From: Sporosarcina beigongshangi
GTDB lineage: Bacteria > Actinomycetota > Actinomycetes > Actinomycetales > Micrococcaceae
Length of the DNA stretch: 64,000 nucleotides
Assembly: GCF_016820535.1 (NCBI RefSeq)
Contig: NZ_JADHDY010000005.1
Location: forward strand, 124,001 to 188,000
Direction: 5' to 3'
A model generated the notes under the pieces. That model saw only the letters and a list, made by a program, of their open reading frames with translations. It was not told where the DNA came from and ran no database searches. Position 1 is the first letter of the stretch. The number at the start of each line of letters is the position of its first letter. Position numbers and translations under genes: made by a program. Positions 26,022 through 35,740 of the stretch are shown one piece after another.

Positions 26022-26410
26022 GCATCGGCCCCGGTCGGCCGCCGTCGAAAGGGCGGGTGCGGGTCTCCGCGCCGAGGGCCCAGGCGGCACACATCCCGCA
26101 CCGCACCAGCGTCTCCGACGAGGTGGCGCAGCAGTCCGACGTCGGTGAGCTGATGGTCCGCTCGCTCATCCGCTCCCAGCTGCGCCTGGCGCTGGTGGTC
26201 ACCGCCGGTTTCATCGCGTCACTGCTGTTGTGCTGGGGGTTGGTGCGCTGGATCCCCACGTTCAGCGATGCGAACGTGCTGGGCATCCCCGTCCCGTGGC
26301 TGGTCCTCGGCGTAGGCGTCTATCCGGTCATCGGCACCTGCGCCTGGCTGTACGTGAAGGCGGCAACCAAGAACGAAAACCAGTACCGCGACCTGGTGGA
26401 TGAAAAATGA
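26018..26410 (+). CDS. DUF485-like small membrane protein
   Basis: A 130-residue protein. A basic, Pro/Arg-rich cytoplasmic N-terminus (about 55 residues) precedes two membrane helices, near 57-77 and 90-112, in the layout of DUF485. Sequence identity with the other DUF485 protein in the window is low. The ATG overlaps the response-regulator stop, and the next permease ATG overlaps its own stop, so all are co-translated. By analogy it is the accessory subunit of the second SSS permease. Confidence 0.8.
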   Translation: MSIGPGRPPSKGRVRVSAPRAQAAHIPHRTSVSDEVAQQSDVGELMVRSLIRSQLRLALVVTAGFIASLLLCWGLVRWIPTFSDANVLGIPVPWLVLGVGVYPVIGTCAWLYVKAATKNENQYRDLVDEK

Positions 26411-27894
26411 ACCCCGCCATCGGCTACACGGCCCTCATCCTGGTCTCCATCGCCACCACCATGATCGGCTTCTACGGGCTGCGCGTGTCCCGGACCACCA
26501 GCGACTTCTACGTGGCGTCCCGGACCGTGCGGCCCTGGTGGAACGCTTCCGCCATCGGCGGGGAGTACCTCTCCGCCGCAAGCTTTTTGGGCATCGCTGG
26601 GCTTATCACCATTTCCGGCATCGACGCCCTCTGGTTCCCAATCGGCTACACCGCCGGATACCTGATGCTGTTGTTCTTTGTGGCGGCCCCACTGCGCCGC
26701 TCCGGCGCCTACACCATCCCCGACTTTGCCGAGGCGCGGCTGGACTCGTCCGCGGCCCGTGCCGTGACAAGCGTGCTGGTGGTTGTGGTGGGCTGGTTTT
26801 ACATCGTCCCGCAGTTGCACGGCGCCTCACTCACCATCCGCATCACCACCGGCCTGCCGTCCTGGGTGGGCGCCGCCGTCGTGGTGGCCATTGTTGTGTT
26901 GACCGTAGTGACCGGCGGCATGCGCTCCATCACCTTTGTCCAGGCCTTTCAGTACTGGCTCAAGCTCACCGCGCTGGCAGTGCCCGCCGTGTTTATCCTG
27001 CTCATGGTGGCCGGCCCGGGCACCCCGGCCCCGCTGCCGGGCGGCGCCGAGCTGTTTCCTCCGGCCGGACCGCTTACCGCCGATTCCACCTACCGCACGC
27101 TCTCGCTCATGGTGGCGCTGTCGTTCGGGACGCTGGGCCTGCCGCACGTTTTGGTCCGCTTTTACACCAACCCCGACGGCGCAGCCGCCCGCCGCACGAC
27201 CCTGATCGTGCTGGGGCTGCTCTCAATCTTTTACCTGTTTCCCACCATTTACGGGGTGCTGGGACGCGTTTACCTGCCCAACCTGGCGGCCGACTACACC
27301 GACGCGACGGTGCTGCTGCTGCCCGGGAAGCTCATTGGCGGGCTGGGCGGGGACATCCTCTCCGCCCTGGTGGTGGCCGGGGCGTTTGCCGCGTTCCTGT
27401 CGACCACGTCCGGGCTGGTGGTCTCGCTGGCCGGGGTCATCAGCCAGGACATGCTGGGCGGAAGCGTGAAGGGGTTCCGGATCGCCGCCCTTTTTGCCGC
27501 CGTCGTGCCCCTTGGCGTGGCCCTGATGACGGATTCACTCGCCCTGGCCGGAAGCGTGGGCCTGGTGTTTGCCTTCACGGCCTCCACGATCTGCCCGCTG
27601 CTGCTGTTGGGGATCTGGTGGCGCGGGCTCACGGATGCCGGTGCCGTGGCGGGGATGCTGACCGGGGCCGTGCTCTGCGGGACGGCAATCATGTGGGGTG
27701 CCCGCCTGGACGAGGGCGCACCGTTGCGGGAGGTGCTGACGCAGCCCGCCGCCTGGACGGTTCCGGCCGCGTTCCTGGTCACGATTGTGGTCTCCCGCGC
27801 CACGAAGCACCGGACCAGCGCCACCATGAGCCGTTTCATGACCAAGCTGCATGTCCCGGAACGGCCGTTGGCCGTGAAGGATCCGCGCGGCTGA
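26407..27894 (+). CDS. Second sodium-solute symporter (acetate-type)
   Basis: A 495-residue SSS permease with about 13 helices. Family marks are DFYVASRTVRPWWNASAIGGEYLSAASFLG-like residues near 35-60 and GTLGLPHVLVRFYTNPDG. It is a paralogue of the actP product at 21804 and is also paired with a DUF485-like gene. It is the last gene of the kinase-regulator-DUF485-permease operon. The substrate is presumably a short monocarboxylate. Having two related carriers with one sensor suggests different affinities or substrates. Confidence 0.88.
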   Translation: MNPAIGYTALILVSIATTMIGFYGLRVSRTTSDFYVASRTVRPWWNASAIGGEYLSAASFLGIAGLITISGIDALWFPIGYTAGYLMLLFFVAAPLRRSGAYTIPDFAEARLDSSAARAVTSVLVVVVGWFYIVPQLHGASLTIRITTGLPSWVGAAVVVAIVVLTVVTGGMRSITFVQAFQYWLKLTALAVPAVFILLMVAGPGTPAPLPGGAELFPPAGPLTADSTYRTLSLMVALSFGTLGLPHVLVRFYTNPDGAAARRTTLIVLGLLSIFYLFPTIYGVLGRVYLPNLAADYTDATVLLLPGKLIGGLGGDILSALVVAGAFAAFLSTTSGLVVSLAGVISQDMLGGSVKGFRIAALFAAVVPLGVALMTDSLALAGSVGLVFAFTASTICPLLLLGIWWRGLTDAGAVAGMLTGAVLCGTAIMWGARLDEGAPLREVLTQPAAWTVPAAFLVTIVVSRATKHRTSATMSRFMTKLHVPERPLAVKDPRG

Positions 27895-27955
27895 GCATGC
27901 AGGGCGCAGTCCCCCGGCCGAGGTCCGGGCAGGCTGTCCGCCGGCCCGGCTGCCG

Positions 27956-28555
27956 CTACTTGCCCGGCAGCGGGTCGATGGCGGCCATAAGTTCAACAAC
28001 CTTGTCGAGGAAGGCATCGACCTGGCTTTCTTCGTAGCCGTCGTAGCCCTTGGCGGGGGCGAAAACGGCACGGCGCACAACATCCACGCTCAGTTCACCG
28101 TTGTCCTCGATGTAGACCAGAAGCTCACGGCACAGCATGTCGACGTCGTGCGTGTCGTAGCTTTGGGAGTTGCGCTTGGTGGGGCGGCGGAAGCGGTCGC
28201 CGTCGGGGCGGTGCAGCCGGGCCCGCAGGACGGACGCGGTCTTGCCGATCTTCATCATCCACGCTTTTTCGCCCTTCGCGGCGATCAACAGTTCCTTCTC
28301 GCGGAGGACAAACTCATCCTCGATCCGGTCCATGGCGGCATCCACCGCCTGCGCACTGTAGCCGCCCTTGGCCGCGTCAAAGGCCGCCGTGCGCACGTCG
28401 TGGCTCGTGATGGACTTGTCCTGTGTGTCGGCATTGAGGAAATAGGCGCGCGCCTGCTCCAAAAAGAGGTCGACCTGCTTGACGTTGTACCCAACTTCCT
28501 TGGGGCCAACCAGCTTGAACTTCGACCTGGTGCGGGTTTTATGTTCCATACTCAC
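27956..28555 (-). CDS. DivIVA domain-containing protein
   Basis: A 199-residue soluble protein with repeated DivIVA-like segments, each of the form F-x(n)-G-Y-x(n)-VD. They are GPKEVGYNVKQVDLFLEQA near the N-terminus, GGYSAQAVDAAMDRIEDEF in the middle, and GYEESQVDAFLDKVVELM near the C-terminus. Such proteins bind curved membranes and poles. The GTG at 28555 is chosen because AAGGA lies 6 nt before it. ATG codons at 28561 and 28549 are alternatives. It lies 58 nt past cdsA on the same strand and may be in the cdsA transcript. Confidence 0.85.
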   Translation of the reverse strand: MSMEHKTRTRSKFKLVGPKEVGYNVKQVDLFLEQARAYFLNADTQDKSITSHDVRTAAFDAAKGGYSAQAVDAAMDRIEDEFVLREKELLIAAKGEKAWMMKIGKTASVLRARLHRPDGDRFRRPTKRNSQSYDTHDVDMLCRELLVYIEDNGELSVDVVRRAVFAPAKGYDGYEESQVDAFLDKVVELMAAIDPLPGK

Positions 28556-28613
28556 AGTCATTCCTTGGACGTTTCTCTTTGGGTTCCAGCGGCGCGGCAC
28601 GGGTGCCTTGCTG

Positions 28614-30017
28614 CTAGAACCGGCCTAATACAGTAAAGATCGCGTATGCCACGGGAGCGGCGAACAAAATTGAATCCAGCCTGTCCATGACGCCGCCGTG
28701 GCCGGGGAGCAGGTTGCTCATGTCCTTCACACCCAGTTCCCGCTTGATCATGGACTCGGCGAAGTCCCCGCCGGTGCCGGCAAATACCATGCCGATGGCC
28801 AGGGCCAGGCCCACCCACCAGGGCTGCTCCAGGAGGAACACGGTGGCCAGGATGCCCACAGCTGCGGCTCCGCCCAGCGATCCGGCGAAACCTTCCCACG
28901 ACTTCTTGGGGCTGATCTTTGGCGCCATGGGGTGCTTGCCGAAAAGCACGCCCACCAGGTAGCCGAAGGTGTCATTGGCAACCACCAGCAGCAGCATGAT
29001 GATGACCTCGAGCACACCCGGGCTGATGCTGCCCAGGTCAAGGGTCAGGCCGGTTGTGGGGCCTTCCTCAACGCGCAGCATCAGGAAAACAAAGCTGAGC
29101 AGGAACGGGATCCACATGAGCACAAACAGGCCGGCCAGGATGCTCTTGACGGCACCCGGTTCGGAGTCCAGGGAACGCCACAGCACCGTCGCGGCGGCAC
29201 TGGCCACCAGCGCAAACAGCAGCCCTTCGGGACCGGCAAAGTAGGCGCAGGCCGGCATGGCCAGCGCCCCCACCATAACGGGGGTCAGCGGGGCGTGGAT
29301 TCCCTTGCCGGCAATGGCCCGGCTCACTTCCCACACGCCGACGCCCACAAAGATCGTGGCCAGTCCAACAAACCCCACGGGATAAAACAGCAGCGTGCCA
29401 ATGACCAGCACCAGCAGCGTGAGCCCCACGCCAATCGCGGCCGGCAGGTCGCGGCCGGCCTTGGGTGTGCGGGGTGCCTTCACGGCGGCCTCCCCGGGCA
29501 GCGCGGACACCGCTCCCCCGGCGGCAGGAACCGGCGGCAGGCCGGTGACGGCGGCGGCAGAGACGGGCCGCGGTTCGGGATTGGCGCGCTTGCCCCGGAC
29601 CCTTGAAGGCACGACGGCGTCAGCGGCCTTGGTGCTTTCGTCCGCTTCCGCCTCCGGCGCATCCCCAGCCCGCATTGCCCCGGGCTTCGTTTCCTTCGCA
29701 GCCTCAACCGGCATGACGTCGGTCCCCGTGGACGGTTTTGCTTCAGCCTCATGCGTGTCTGCGGGCGCAGTGTCAGGCATGGTGGCGCCGCCCCCGGCCA
29801 GAGTGTCGGCGGGTGCGGCGTCCTGGTTCGTGCCGCCGTCGTGCTTCAGCGCGGAATCAGGCTGGACCACCGGGATCATCCCGGTCCGTTCGGCGTGGCG
29901 GCGGGCCTTGCGCGAGGAGAACTGGTAGCCGGTGGGGGGCGGGATCTGCCCGGGCTCTGGATTTGGCGCGGCCGGCTCCTTGTCGGAACCGGCCGGCGCT
30001 CTCTGGGGGTCCTTCAT
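28614..30017 (-). CDS. cdsA: Phosphatidate cytidylyltransferase
   Basis: A 467-residue membrane enzyme that makes CDP-diacylglycerol from phosphatidate and CTP. The C-terminal signature is present as MIKRELGVKDMSNLLPGHGG followed by MDRLDS. The catalytic part with about 8 helices occupies the last 270 residues. The first 190 residues are a charged, Ala/Pro/Glu-rich, probably disordered cytoplasmic extension absent from most bacterial CdsA proteins. The start is firm because the ATG overlaps the frr stop by one base (TAATG). Typical downstream gene of frr. Confidence 0.95.
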   Translation of the reverse strand: MKDPQRAPAGSDKEPAAPNPEPGQIPPPTGYQFSSRKARRHAERTGMIPVVQPDSALKHDGGTNQDAAPADTLAGGGATMPDTAPADTHEAEAKPSTGTDVMPVEAAKETKPGAMRAGDAPEAEADESTKAADAVVPSRVRGKRANPEPRPVSAAAVTGLPPVPAAGGAVSALPGEAAVKAPRTPKAGRDLPAAIGVGLTLLVLVIGTLLFYPVGFVGLATIFVGVGVWEVSRAIAGKGIHAPLTPVMVGALAMPACAYFAGPEGLLFALVASAAATVLWRSLDSEPGAVKSILAGLFVLMWIPFLLSFVFLMLRVEEGPTTGLTLDLGSISPGVLEVIIMLLLVVANDTFGYLVGVLFGKHPMAPKISPKKSWEGFAGSLGGAAAVGILATVFLLEQPWWVGLALAIGMVFAGTGGDFAESMIKRELGVKDMSNLLPGHGGVMDRLDSILFAAPVAYAIFTVLGRF

Positions 30018-30574
30018 TAGACCTCGAGAAGCTCGACTTCCTTGCGCTTGAGCAGTTCATCGATGTTGTCCGTGTGGGACTTGGTCAGTGCGTCGAGTTC
30101 CTTCTCCGCGCGGCTGCCCTCGTCCTCGCCGGCGTCGCCGTCCTTGACCAGCTTGTCCAGCTGCTCCTTGGCCTTGCGGCGGATGTTGCGGACGGAAATC
30201 TTGGCGTCCTCACCCTTGGTGCGCACAATCTTGACGTATTCCTTGCGGCGTTCCTGGGTCAGTTCCGGCATGATGATGCGGATGACGTTGCCGTCGTTGG
30301 ATGGGTTGGCGCCAACCTCGGACGAGCTCAGTGCGCGCTCAATGTCGTGCAGCGCACTCTTGTCGAAGGGCGTGATCAGCAGGGTGCGGGCTTCGGGCAC
30401 CGCGAAGGACGCCAGCTGCTGCAGCGGCGTGGGCGAGCCGTAGTACTCGACCATGACCTTGTGGAACATGGCCGGGTTGGCGCGGCCCGTGCGGACAGCG
30501 GCGAATTCCTCTTTGGCAACCTCAATGGCCTTGTCCATCTTTTCCTCGGCCTCGAGCAAAGCTTCTTCGATCAC
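30017..30574 (-). CDS. frr: Ribosome recycling factor
   Basis: A 185-residue factor that splits post-termination ribosomes with EF-G. It starts with a GTG at 30574 behind GAGGGAG. An ATG 15 nt earlier is in frame but gives a non-homologous start. The conserved [28 protein letters not shown] and [13 protein letters not shown] regions are intact. It follows pyrH by 115 bp, the universal pyrH-frr order. Confidence 0.97.
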   Translation of the reverse strand: MIEEALLEAEEKMDKAIEVAKEEFAAVRTGRANPAMFHKVMVEYYGSPTPLQQLASFAVPEARTLLITPFDKSALHDIERALSSSEVGANPSNDGNVIRIIMPELTQERRKEYVKIVRTKGEDAKISVRNIRRKAKEQLDKLVKDGDAGEDEGSRAEKELDALTKSHTDNIDELLKRKEVELLEV

Positions 30575-30689
30575 GCGTCTCTCCCTCAATAAATAACTTT
30601 TCTACGGCTGGGGGCCGCAGCAATTCTGAAACTATCCTACCGTGGGCAGCCCGCTGCTGCGCCCATGGCGCACCCGTGGCCTCGCCCTG

Positions 30690-31469
30690 TTACGGGGTGA
30701 CCAGCGTGCCCAGGTCCTCACCGAGAATTGCCCGTGCCACATTGCCTTCGCCTTCCATGCCAAAGACCAACATGGTGACGTTGTTGTCCTTGCACAGGCT
30801 GAACGCGGTCTGGTCCATGACGCGGATGTCGCGGGCCATGGCTTCGTCATAGCTGAGGTGGTCCAGCTTGACGGCGGTGGGGTCCTTCTTGGGGTCGGCG
30901 GTGTAGACGCCGTCAACACCGTTCTTGGCCATGAGGACGACGTCGGCATGGACTTCCAGCGCACGCTGGGCGGCCACGGTGTCGGTGGAGAAGTACGGCA
31001 GGCCGGCGCCGGCGCCGAAGATGACCACGCGGCTCTTCTCCAGGTGGCGGATGGCGCGCCGCGGAATGTAGGCCTCGGCGACCTGGCCCATGGTGATGGC
31101 GCTCTGGACGCGGGTGTCCACGCCGGCCTGTTCCAGGAAGTCCTGCAGTGCCAGGCAGTTCATGACGGTGCCGAGCATGCCCATGTAGTCGGCACGGGAG
31201 CGGTCCATGCCTGAGGCGGACAGTTCGGCGCCGCGGAAGAAGTTGCCGCCACCCACCACAATGGCCACTTCAACCTGGTCGACGGTGCTGGCGATCTGCT
31301 TGGCGATGTCACGGATGGTGTCCGGGTCCACGCCCAGCTTGCCTGCGCCGAAGACTTCGCCTGAGAGCTTGAGGAGCACACGGCGGCGCTTGCCGGGCAC
31401 CGCAGGCGCCTCGACGCCGGTTGCGGTGCTCGGGGAGTTCGCTTCGGTGGGGGTGATGTTTGTGGTCAT
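30690..31469 (-). CDS. pyrH: UMP kinase
   Basis: A 259-residue amino-acid-kinase-fold enzyme converting UMP to UDP. Motifs include [35 protein letters not shown] and the C-terminal [16 protein letters not shown] roughly 30-residue Thr/Pro/Ala-rich N-terminal tail precedes the fold. The ATG at 31469 has GGAAGG upstream and is preferred to one at 31481. It is separated from tsf by 190 bp with a strong hairpin. Confidence 0.96.
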   Translation of the reverse strand: MTTNITPTEANSPSTATGVEAPAVPGKRRRVLLKLSGEVFGAGKLGVDPDTIRDIAKQIASTVDQVEVAIVVGGGNFFRGAELSASGMDRSRADYMGMLGTVMNCLALQDFLEQAGVDTRVQSAITMGQVAEAYIPRRAIRHLEKSRVVIFGAGAGLPYFSTDTVAAQRALEVHADVVLMAKNGVDGVYTADPKKDPTAVKLDHLSYDEAMARDIRVMDQTAFSLCKDNNVTMLVFGMEGEGNVARAILGEDLGTLVTP

Positions 31470-31572
31470 GATGCCTTCCATGGGGCCGTGGCCGGGCGTA
31501 CTGCTTCGCGCCGCGCCGGCTATCTGCGTGCCGTTGTGCTGGGTGCCTCTAAAATCTTAGCCGACGATGCGC

Positions 31573-31614
31573 ATGAAGAAGGGGCAACCGCTCTGGCGGT
31601 CACCCCTTCTTCAT
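31573..31614 (-). terminator. Hairpin after tsf
   Basis: A 19-bp stem around a CAGA loop (31573-31614), with ATGAAGAAGGGG in one arm and its complement in the other, and two G-U pairs in the RNA. It lies 46 bp past the tsf stop and before pyrH. It probably ends or attenuates the rpsB-tsf transcript. There is no clear U-run. Confidence 0.7.
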
Positions 31615-31659
31615 CACATCAGGCGTGTACGCCTGCTGTTGTTGCTGTGCCAGTGGCGG

Positions 31660-32487
31660 CTATGCGCCCACGCGGAAGCGTGCGAAGGCTACCGGCTTGA
31701 CACCGGCTTCTTCCAGAACAGCGCCGACGCTCTTCTTGGCGTCCTTGGCGAAGGACTGGTCCACCAGGACGATCTCCTTGAAGAAGCCGGTCAGGCGGCC
31801 TTCAACGATCTTGGTCATGGCGGCTTCCGGCTTGCCCTCTGCCTGTGCGGTTTCGGTGGCGATGCGGCGTTCGCTTTCGACGACGTCTGCAGCAACCTCG
31901 TCGCGCGTCAGGAACGTCGGGGCCATGGCGGCGATGTGCACGGCTACGTCGTGCGCAACTTCCTGGTTGTCACCGTCGATGGCGAAGAGCACGCCAACCT
32001 GTGCGGGGAGGTCCTTGGACGTCTTGTGCAGGTAGGAGTCAACCGTGGCACCTTCAACGCGGGCCAGGCGGCGGATGGCAACCTTTTCGCCCAGCAGTGC
32101 GCCGGCTTCGATGACAACCTCGGACATGGGCTTGCCGTCAACATCAACGGCCAGCAGTGCCTCAACGTCGGCTGCGCCGGAGGAGACGGCCGTGGCCAGC
32201 ACCTTGTTGGCGAAGTCGATGAAGGGGGCAGCCTTGGCAACGAAGTCGGTTTCGCAGTTGACCTCAACCATGACGCCGACACCGTTTTCAACGGTTGCGG
32301 CAACGAGGCCTTCAGCGGTGGAGCGGCCTTCACGCTTCGTGGCACCCTTGAGGCCCTTGATGCGGATGAGCTCCATGGCCTTCTCGGCGTCGCCGTTTGC
32401 CTCGTCGAGAGCCTTCTTGACGTCCATCATGCCAGCGCCAGTGCGCTCGCGCAGAGCCTTAATATCAGCGGCGGTGTAGTTCGCCAT
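31660..32487 (-). CDS. tsf: Translation elongation factor Ts
   Basis: A 275-residue nucleotide exchange factor for EF-Tu. The N-terminal UBA-like domain ALRERTGAGMMDVKKALDEA and the TDFVAK motif that contacts EF-Tu (CETDFVAKAAPF) are intact. Length is normal. It follows rpsB by 151 bp in the standard ribosomal operon. Confidence 0.98.
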   Translation of the reverse strand: MANYTAADIKALRERTGAGMMDVKKALDEANGDAEKAMELIRIKGLKGATKREGRSTAEGLVAATVENGVGVMVEVNCETDFVAKAAPFIDFANKVLATAVSSGAADVEALLAVDVDGKPMSEVVIEAGALLGEKVAIRRLARVEGATVDSYLHKTSKDLPAQVGVLFAIDGDNQEVAHDVAVHIAAMAPTFLTRDEVAADVVESERRIATETAQAEGKPEAAMTKIVEGRLTGFFKEIVLVDQSFAKDAKKSVGAVLEEAGVKPVAFARFRVGA

Positions 32488-32538
32488 TTGAACCCCTCAG
32501 TGTAGATATTTGAGTATGTAAATCTGGTTAGGCCAGTT

Positions 32539-32581
32539 CTGGCAGGACCACTGCGCCTTGTGGGCACAGCGATCCTGCCAG
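32539..32581 (-). promoter_or_regulatory. Stem-loop between rpsB and tsf
   Basis: Arms CTGGCAGGA (32539-32547) and TCCTGCCAG (32573-32581) pair around a 25-nt loop in the 151-bp rpsB-tsf gap. It may be a processing or attenuation site that sets the ratio of the two proteins. The pairing is seen and the role inferred. Confidence 0.4.
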
Positions 32582-32638
32582 CATCTGGTTCCCTAGGGAT
32601 GGACCGGGAGGCAGGGCCGACCGGTCCGGAAAAGTTCT

Positions 32639-33481
32639 TTACTTCTCGGTTGCGTCTTCGGCAGCAGCCTCGGCGGGAGCTTCAACAGCAGCCTCGGCGG
32701 GGGCTTCAGCAGCCTTTTCGCCTTCGAGGAGTTCGCGCTCCCACTCGGCGAGGGGCTCGGCCGGTGCTTCTGCGTTGCCGCTGGCCTTCTGGTTGCGGGC
32801 GATGAGGCCCTCTGCAACGGCGTCTGCGATCACGCGGGTCAGCAGTGCAACGGAACGGATGGCGTCGTCGTTGCCCGGGATCGGGAAGTCAACTTCGTCA
32901 GGGTTGCAGTTGGAGTCCAGGATGGCCACAACGGGGATGTTCAGCTTGTGTGCTTCGTCGATGGCGAGGTGTTCCTTCGGGGTGTCAACAACCCAGATGA
33001 CCGAGGGAGCCTTGGTCAGGTTGCGGATGCCGCCGAGGTTGGTCTGCAGCTTGGTGAGTTCACGCTTGAGGAGCAGGAGCTCCTTCTTGGTGTGGCCCGA
33101 GGAAGCAACGTCGTCGAAGTTGATCTCTTCGAGTTCCTTCATGCGCTGGATGCGCTTGGAAACAGTCTGGAAGTTGGTGAGCATGCCACCGAGCCAGCGC
33201 TGGTTGACGTAGGGCTGACCCACGCGGGTTGCCTGCTCGGCGATTGCTTCCTGAGCCTGCTTCTTGGTGCCTACGAAGAGGACGGTGCCGCCGTGTGCAA
33301 CGGTGGCCTTCACGAACTCGTATGCGCGGTCAATGAAGGACAGTGACTGCTGCAGGTCGATGATGTAGATGCCGTTGCGCTCGGTGAGGATGAAGCGCTT
33401 CATCTTCGGGTTCCAACGACGGGTCTGGTGTCCAAAGTGGACGCCGCTGTCAAGCAGCTGGCGCATTGTTACGACGGGCAT
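32639..33481 (-). CDS. rpsB: 30S ribosomal protein S2
   Basis: A 280-residue S2 protein. The N-terminal [20 protein letters not shown] and the central [11 protein letters not shown]-like NQRWLGGML are typical. The last 45 residues are an Ala/Glu/Pro-rich acidic tail, as in other actinobacteria. The ATG at 33481 has AAAGGAG 7 nt upstream, and the in-frame extension to 33613 is not coding. It is first of rpsB-tsf-pyrH-frr-cdsA. Confidence 0.98.
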   Translation of the reverse strand: MPVVTMRQLLDSGVHFGHQTRRWNPKMKRFILTERNGIYIIDLQQSLSFIDRAYEFVKATVAHGGTVLFVGTKKQAQEAIAEQATRVGQPYVNQRWLGGMLTNFQTVSKRIQRMKELEEINFDDVASSGHTKKELLLLKRELTKLQTNLGGIRNLTKAPSVIWVVDTPKEHLAIDEAHKLNIPVVAILDSNCNPDEVDFPIPGNDDAIRSVALLTRVIADAVAEGLIARNQKASGNAEAPAEPLAEWERELLEGEKAAEAPAEAAVEAPAEAAAEDATEK

Positions 33482-33832
33482 GCCGACGCTCCTTTTGATA
33501 GTTTTACGGTTGTTTAGCCTTGGTTGTTCCACATGGTTTCCCCTGCGGAGCCCAGTGCTCCTGACACCCATCGTGCATTCCATGAACCGCCGCAAGGCAG
33601 ACCGTATGGGCACAATCCATCAGCCGGATCCAAGAAAAGTTCTCGAATGCCTCATCAGGGAGGGGTGTGCGAAGTCAGTGCACAAACAGCACACTGCTCC
33701 CACCATGTTACTACAGCGAGGCCTTGCCGCTGGACCAGTTTGATTCCTCCACAGGGAGTGCCGCATGTCAGCTTGCCCACATTCCGCCGCGGTACCCTTT
33801 TCCGCACTGCCCTGCCGGATCAAGCTTGAACC
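33482..33832. other. Divergent control region of rpsB and the M23 peptidase gene
   Basis: 351 bp between two divergent genes. It must hold the rpsB promoter and leader on one side and the peptidase promoter on the other. I see no gene. A weak stem (GTGTGC with GCACAC near 33666-33695) is the only structure I can point to, and no known S2-binding leader motif is evident. Confidence 0.5.
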
Positions 33833-34363
33833 ATGCGCATCTCAATCCCAGTCCGCCTCACGGCACTGCTGTGCGCTGCACTCCTCTTGCCCCTGGGAAC
33901 TCCCCCGGGCACGACGGCGGCAACCCCTCTTCCGGCCTCCCTCGCCTGGGGCTGGCCGCTGACAGGGAAGCCTGCGGTGGCCAACGCTTTCGACCCACCT
34001 GCGAAGCCATGGCTGGCGGGGCACCGGGGCGTTGACCTGGCCGCCGAACAAGGGGCGGCCGTGCTGGCGCCCACCAGCGGCGTGGTGACCTTTTCCGGCG
34101 TCGTGGTAAATAGGGGTGTGCTGACCATTGCCGAGCCGGGCGGGCTGCGGATCAGCCTGGAACCGGTGGTGTCAGAGCTGCGGCCCGGCGATCCCGTGGC
34201 GAAAGGGGCGCAGATCGGTGTGCTGCAGGGGCCCACGCATTGCGACGGCGCCGGCGCGGCCTGCCTGCATTGGGGTGTGCGGAGAGGGGAGGAGTACCTG
34301 GATCCGCTGCAGTTCATCATGGACCTGCGCCCCTCGGTGCTCCTCCCCCTGGACTCCCCCTGA
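33833..34363 (+). CDS. Secreted M23 (LytM-type) peptidase
   Basis: A 176-residue exported protein. The signal peptide is residues 1-30 (ISIPVRLTALLCAALLLPL, cleavage near TTAA). A short M23 domain follows with the zinc ligands in GHRGVDLA (His64, Asp68) and the catalytic HWG motif in CLHWGVR (about residue 146). Such enzymes cut peptide cross-bridges in the wall or act as activators. It is small for the family, with no extra wall-binding domain. It is divergent from rpsB and stands alone. Confidence 0.88.
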   Translation: MRISIPVRLTALLCAALLLPLGTPPGTTAATPLPASLAWGWPLTGKPAVANAFDPPAKPWLAGHRGVDLAAEQGAAVLAPTSGVVTFSGVVVNRGVLTIAEPGGLRISLEPVVSELRPGDPVAKGAQIGVLQGPTHCDGAGAACLHWGVRRGEEYLDPLQFIMDLRPSVLLPLDSP

Positions 34364-34421
34364 GCCCGGCCCTGCCCGCGTCAGGCGTTCCGGCCCGCGC
34401 TGGACACTGCCGGAACCGCGA

Positions 34422-35612
34422 CTACACGATGGCGGAGATGCCGGTGATGGCGCGGCCGGTGACGAGCGTGTTGATCTCGTAGGTGCCTTCGTAGGAGTAG
34501 ATGGCCTCGGCGTCGGCGAAAATCTTGGCCATCTCGTAGTCGGTGACAATGCCGTTGCCGCCCAGGAGGCTGCGGCCCATGGCCACGGTTTCGCGCATGC
34601 GGGCGGTGGTAAAGGCCTTGGCCAATGCCGACTGCTCGTCCTTGGCCTGGCCGAGGTCCTCGAGCTGTGCAAGGCGCACCATCATGCCGGTTGAGGAGAC
34701 GATGTTGCCCAGCATTTTCACCAGCTGGTCCTGGACCATCTGGAAGGAGGCGATGGGCCGGCCGAACTGGTGGCGCTCGACGGTGTAGCGCCGTGCCACG
34801 TCGAAGGCCGCCAGCTGCTGGCCCACGGCTTGCCAGGCAACGGCCAGGCGGGTGACCTTGAGGACCTTGTTCGTGTCGCGGAAGCTGTTGCCGCCGGCGA
34901 GCTTGTGGCTGTGGGGAACCACAACGTTCTCCAGTACGATGTCCGCGTTCTGGACGGTGCGCAGTGCCGTCTTGTTTTCAATCTTTGTTGCCCTGTAGCC
35001 GGGAAGCGCGGTGTCCACGAGGAAGGCCTTGACCTGGTTGTCGGCAACGTCGCGGGCGTAGATGACCACCCAGTCGGAGAAGGTGGCGTTGCCGATCCAG
35101 CGCTTGGCACCATTGAGGATCCAGTTGTCACCGTCGCGCACCGCCGTAGTGCGGGTGCCGCCAGCCACGTCCGAGCCGCCGAGCGGTTCGGTCAGGCCGA
35201 AGGCGCCGATCTTCTTCATGGAATAGATGTCTGGCAGCCAGGCGGCCTTCTGCTCGTCGGAGGCCAGCGCCTCGATGGAGCCGGTGAACAGGCCGTCGTG
35301 GACACCCATGAAGGTGGCCAGCGAGGAGTCGGCACGGGTGAACTCCGCGTGGGCCAGTCCGGCGAACAGGCTCGAGTAGCCCTGTCGGTGGACCAGGCTC
35401 ATGATGTCCAGCTCAGCGAGCTTGGGGATGATCTCCATGGGGAACTCTGCCCGGTTCCAGCAGTCCACGGCGATCGGCTTGACCTCCTTGGCCAGGAAGT
35501 CGCGCAGTTCCTGCAGTTTTTCGCGCTCCTTGTCGGTGAGCAGCTGCTCGAAACCATAGAAGTCGCCGTCTGCGTACGGGAGGTTGTTGACATCGATTGC
35601 GGGCTTGGCCAC
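34422..35612 (-). CDS. Acyl-CoA dehydrogenase, glutaryl-CoA dehydrogenase-like
   Basis: A 396-residue acyl-CoA dehydrogenase. FAD/substrate motifs include GLTEPLGGSDVAGGTRT and GAKRWIGNATFSDW. The catalytic glutamate lies in SYEGTYEINTLVTGRAITG, the form seen in glutaryl-CoA dehydrogenases. The GTG at 35612 is preferred because AAAGGA stands 6 nt before it, while the ATG at 35618 touches that site. The substrate (glutaryl-CoA or another acyl-CoA) is inferred. It is a single gene with a hairpin and a tRNA gene upstream. Confidence 0.88.
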   Translation of the reverse strand: MAKPAIDVNNLPYADGDFYGFEQLLTDKEREKLQELRDFLAKEVKPIAVDCWNRAEFPMEIIPKLAELDIMSLVHRQGYSSLFAGLAHAEFTRADSSLATFMGVHDGLFTGSIEALASDEQKAAWLPDIYSMKKIGAFGLTEPLGGSDVAGGTRTTAVRDGDNWILNGAKRWIGNATFSDWVVIYARDVADNQVKAFLVDTALPGYRATKIENKTALRTVQNADIVLENVVVPHSHKLAGGNSFRDTNKVLKVTRLAVAWQAVGQQLAAFDVARRYTVERHQFGRPIASFQMVQDQLVKMLGNIVSSTGMMVRLAQLEDLGQAKDEQSALAKAFTTARMRETVAMGRSLLGGNGIVTDYEMAKIFADAEAIYSYEGTYEINTLVTGRAITGISAIV

Positions 35613-35740
35613 GGGCATTCCTTTGCTTGGTCTCATCTTTGAACAGCCAACAGTTCGGCCCATCACCAAACTTGTTACTGACCAGTAACTTACCGCACGG
35701 CCGGGCCTGGGCCAAACCGGACCCGCCGCCGCCCAAATCG

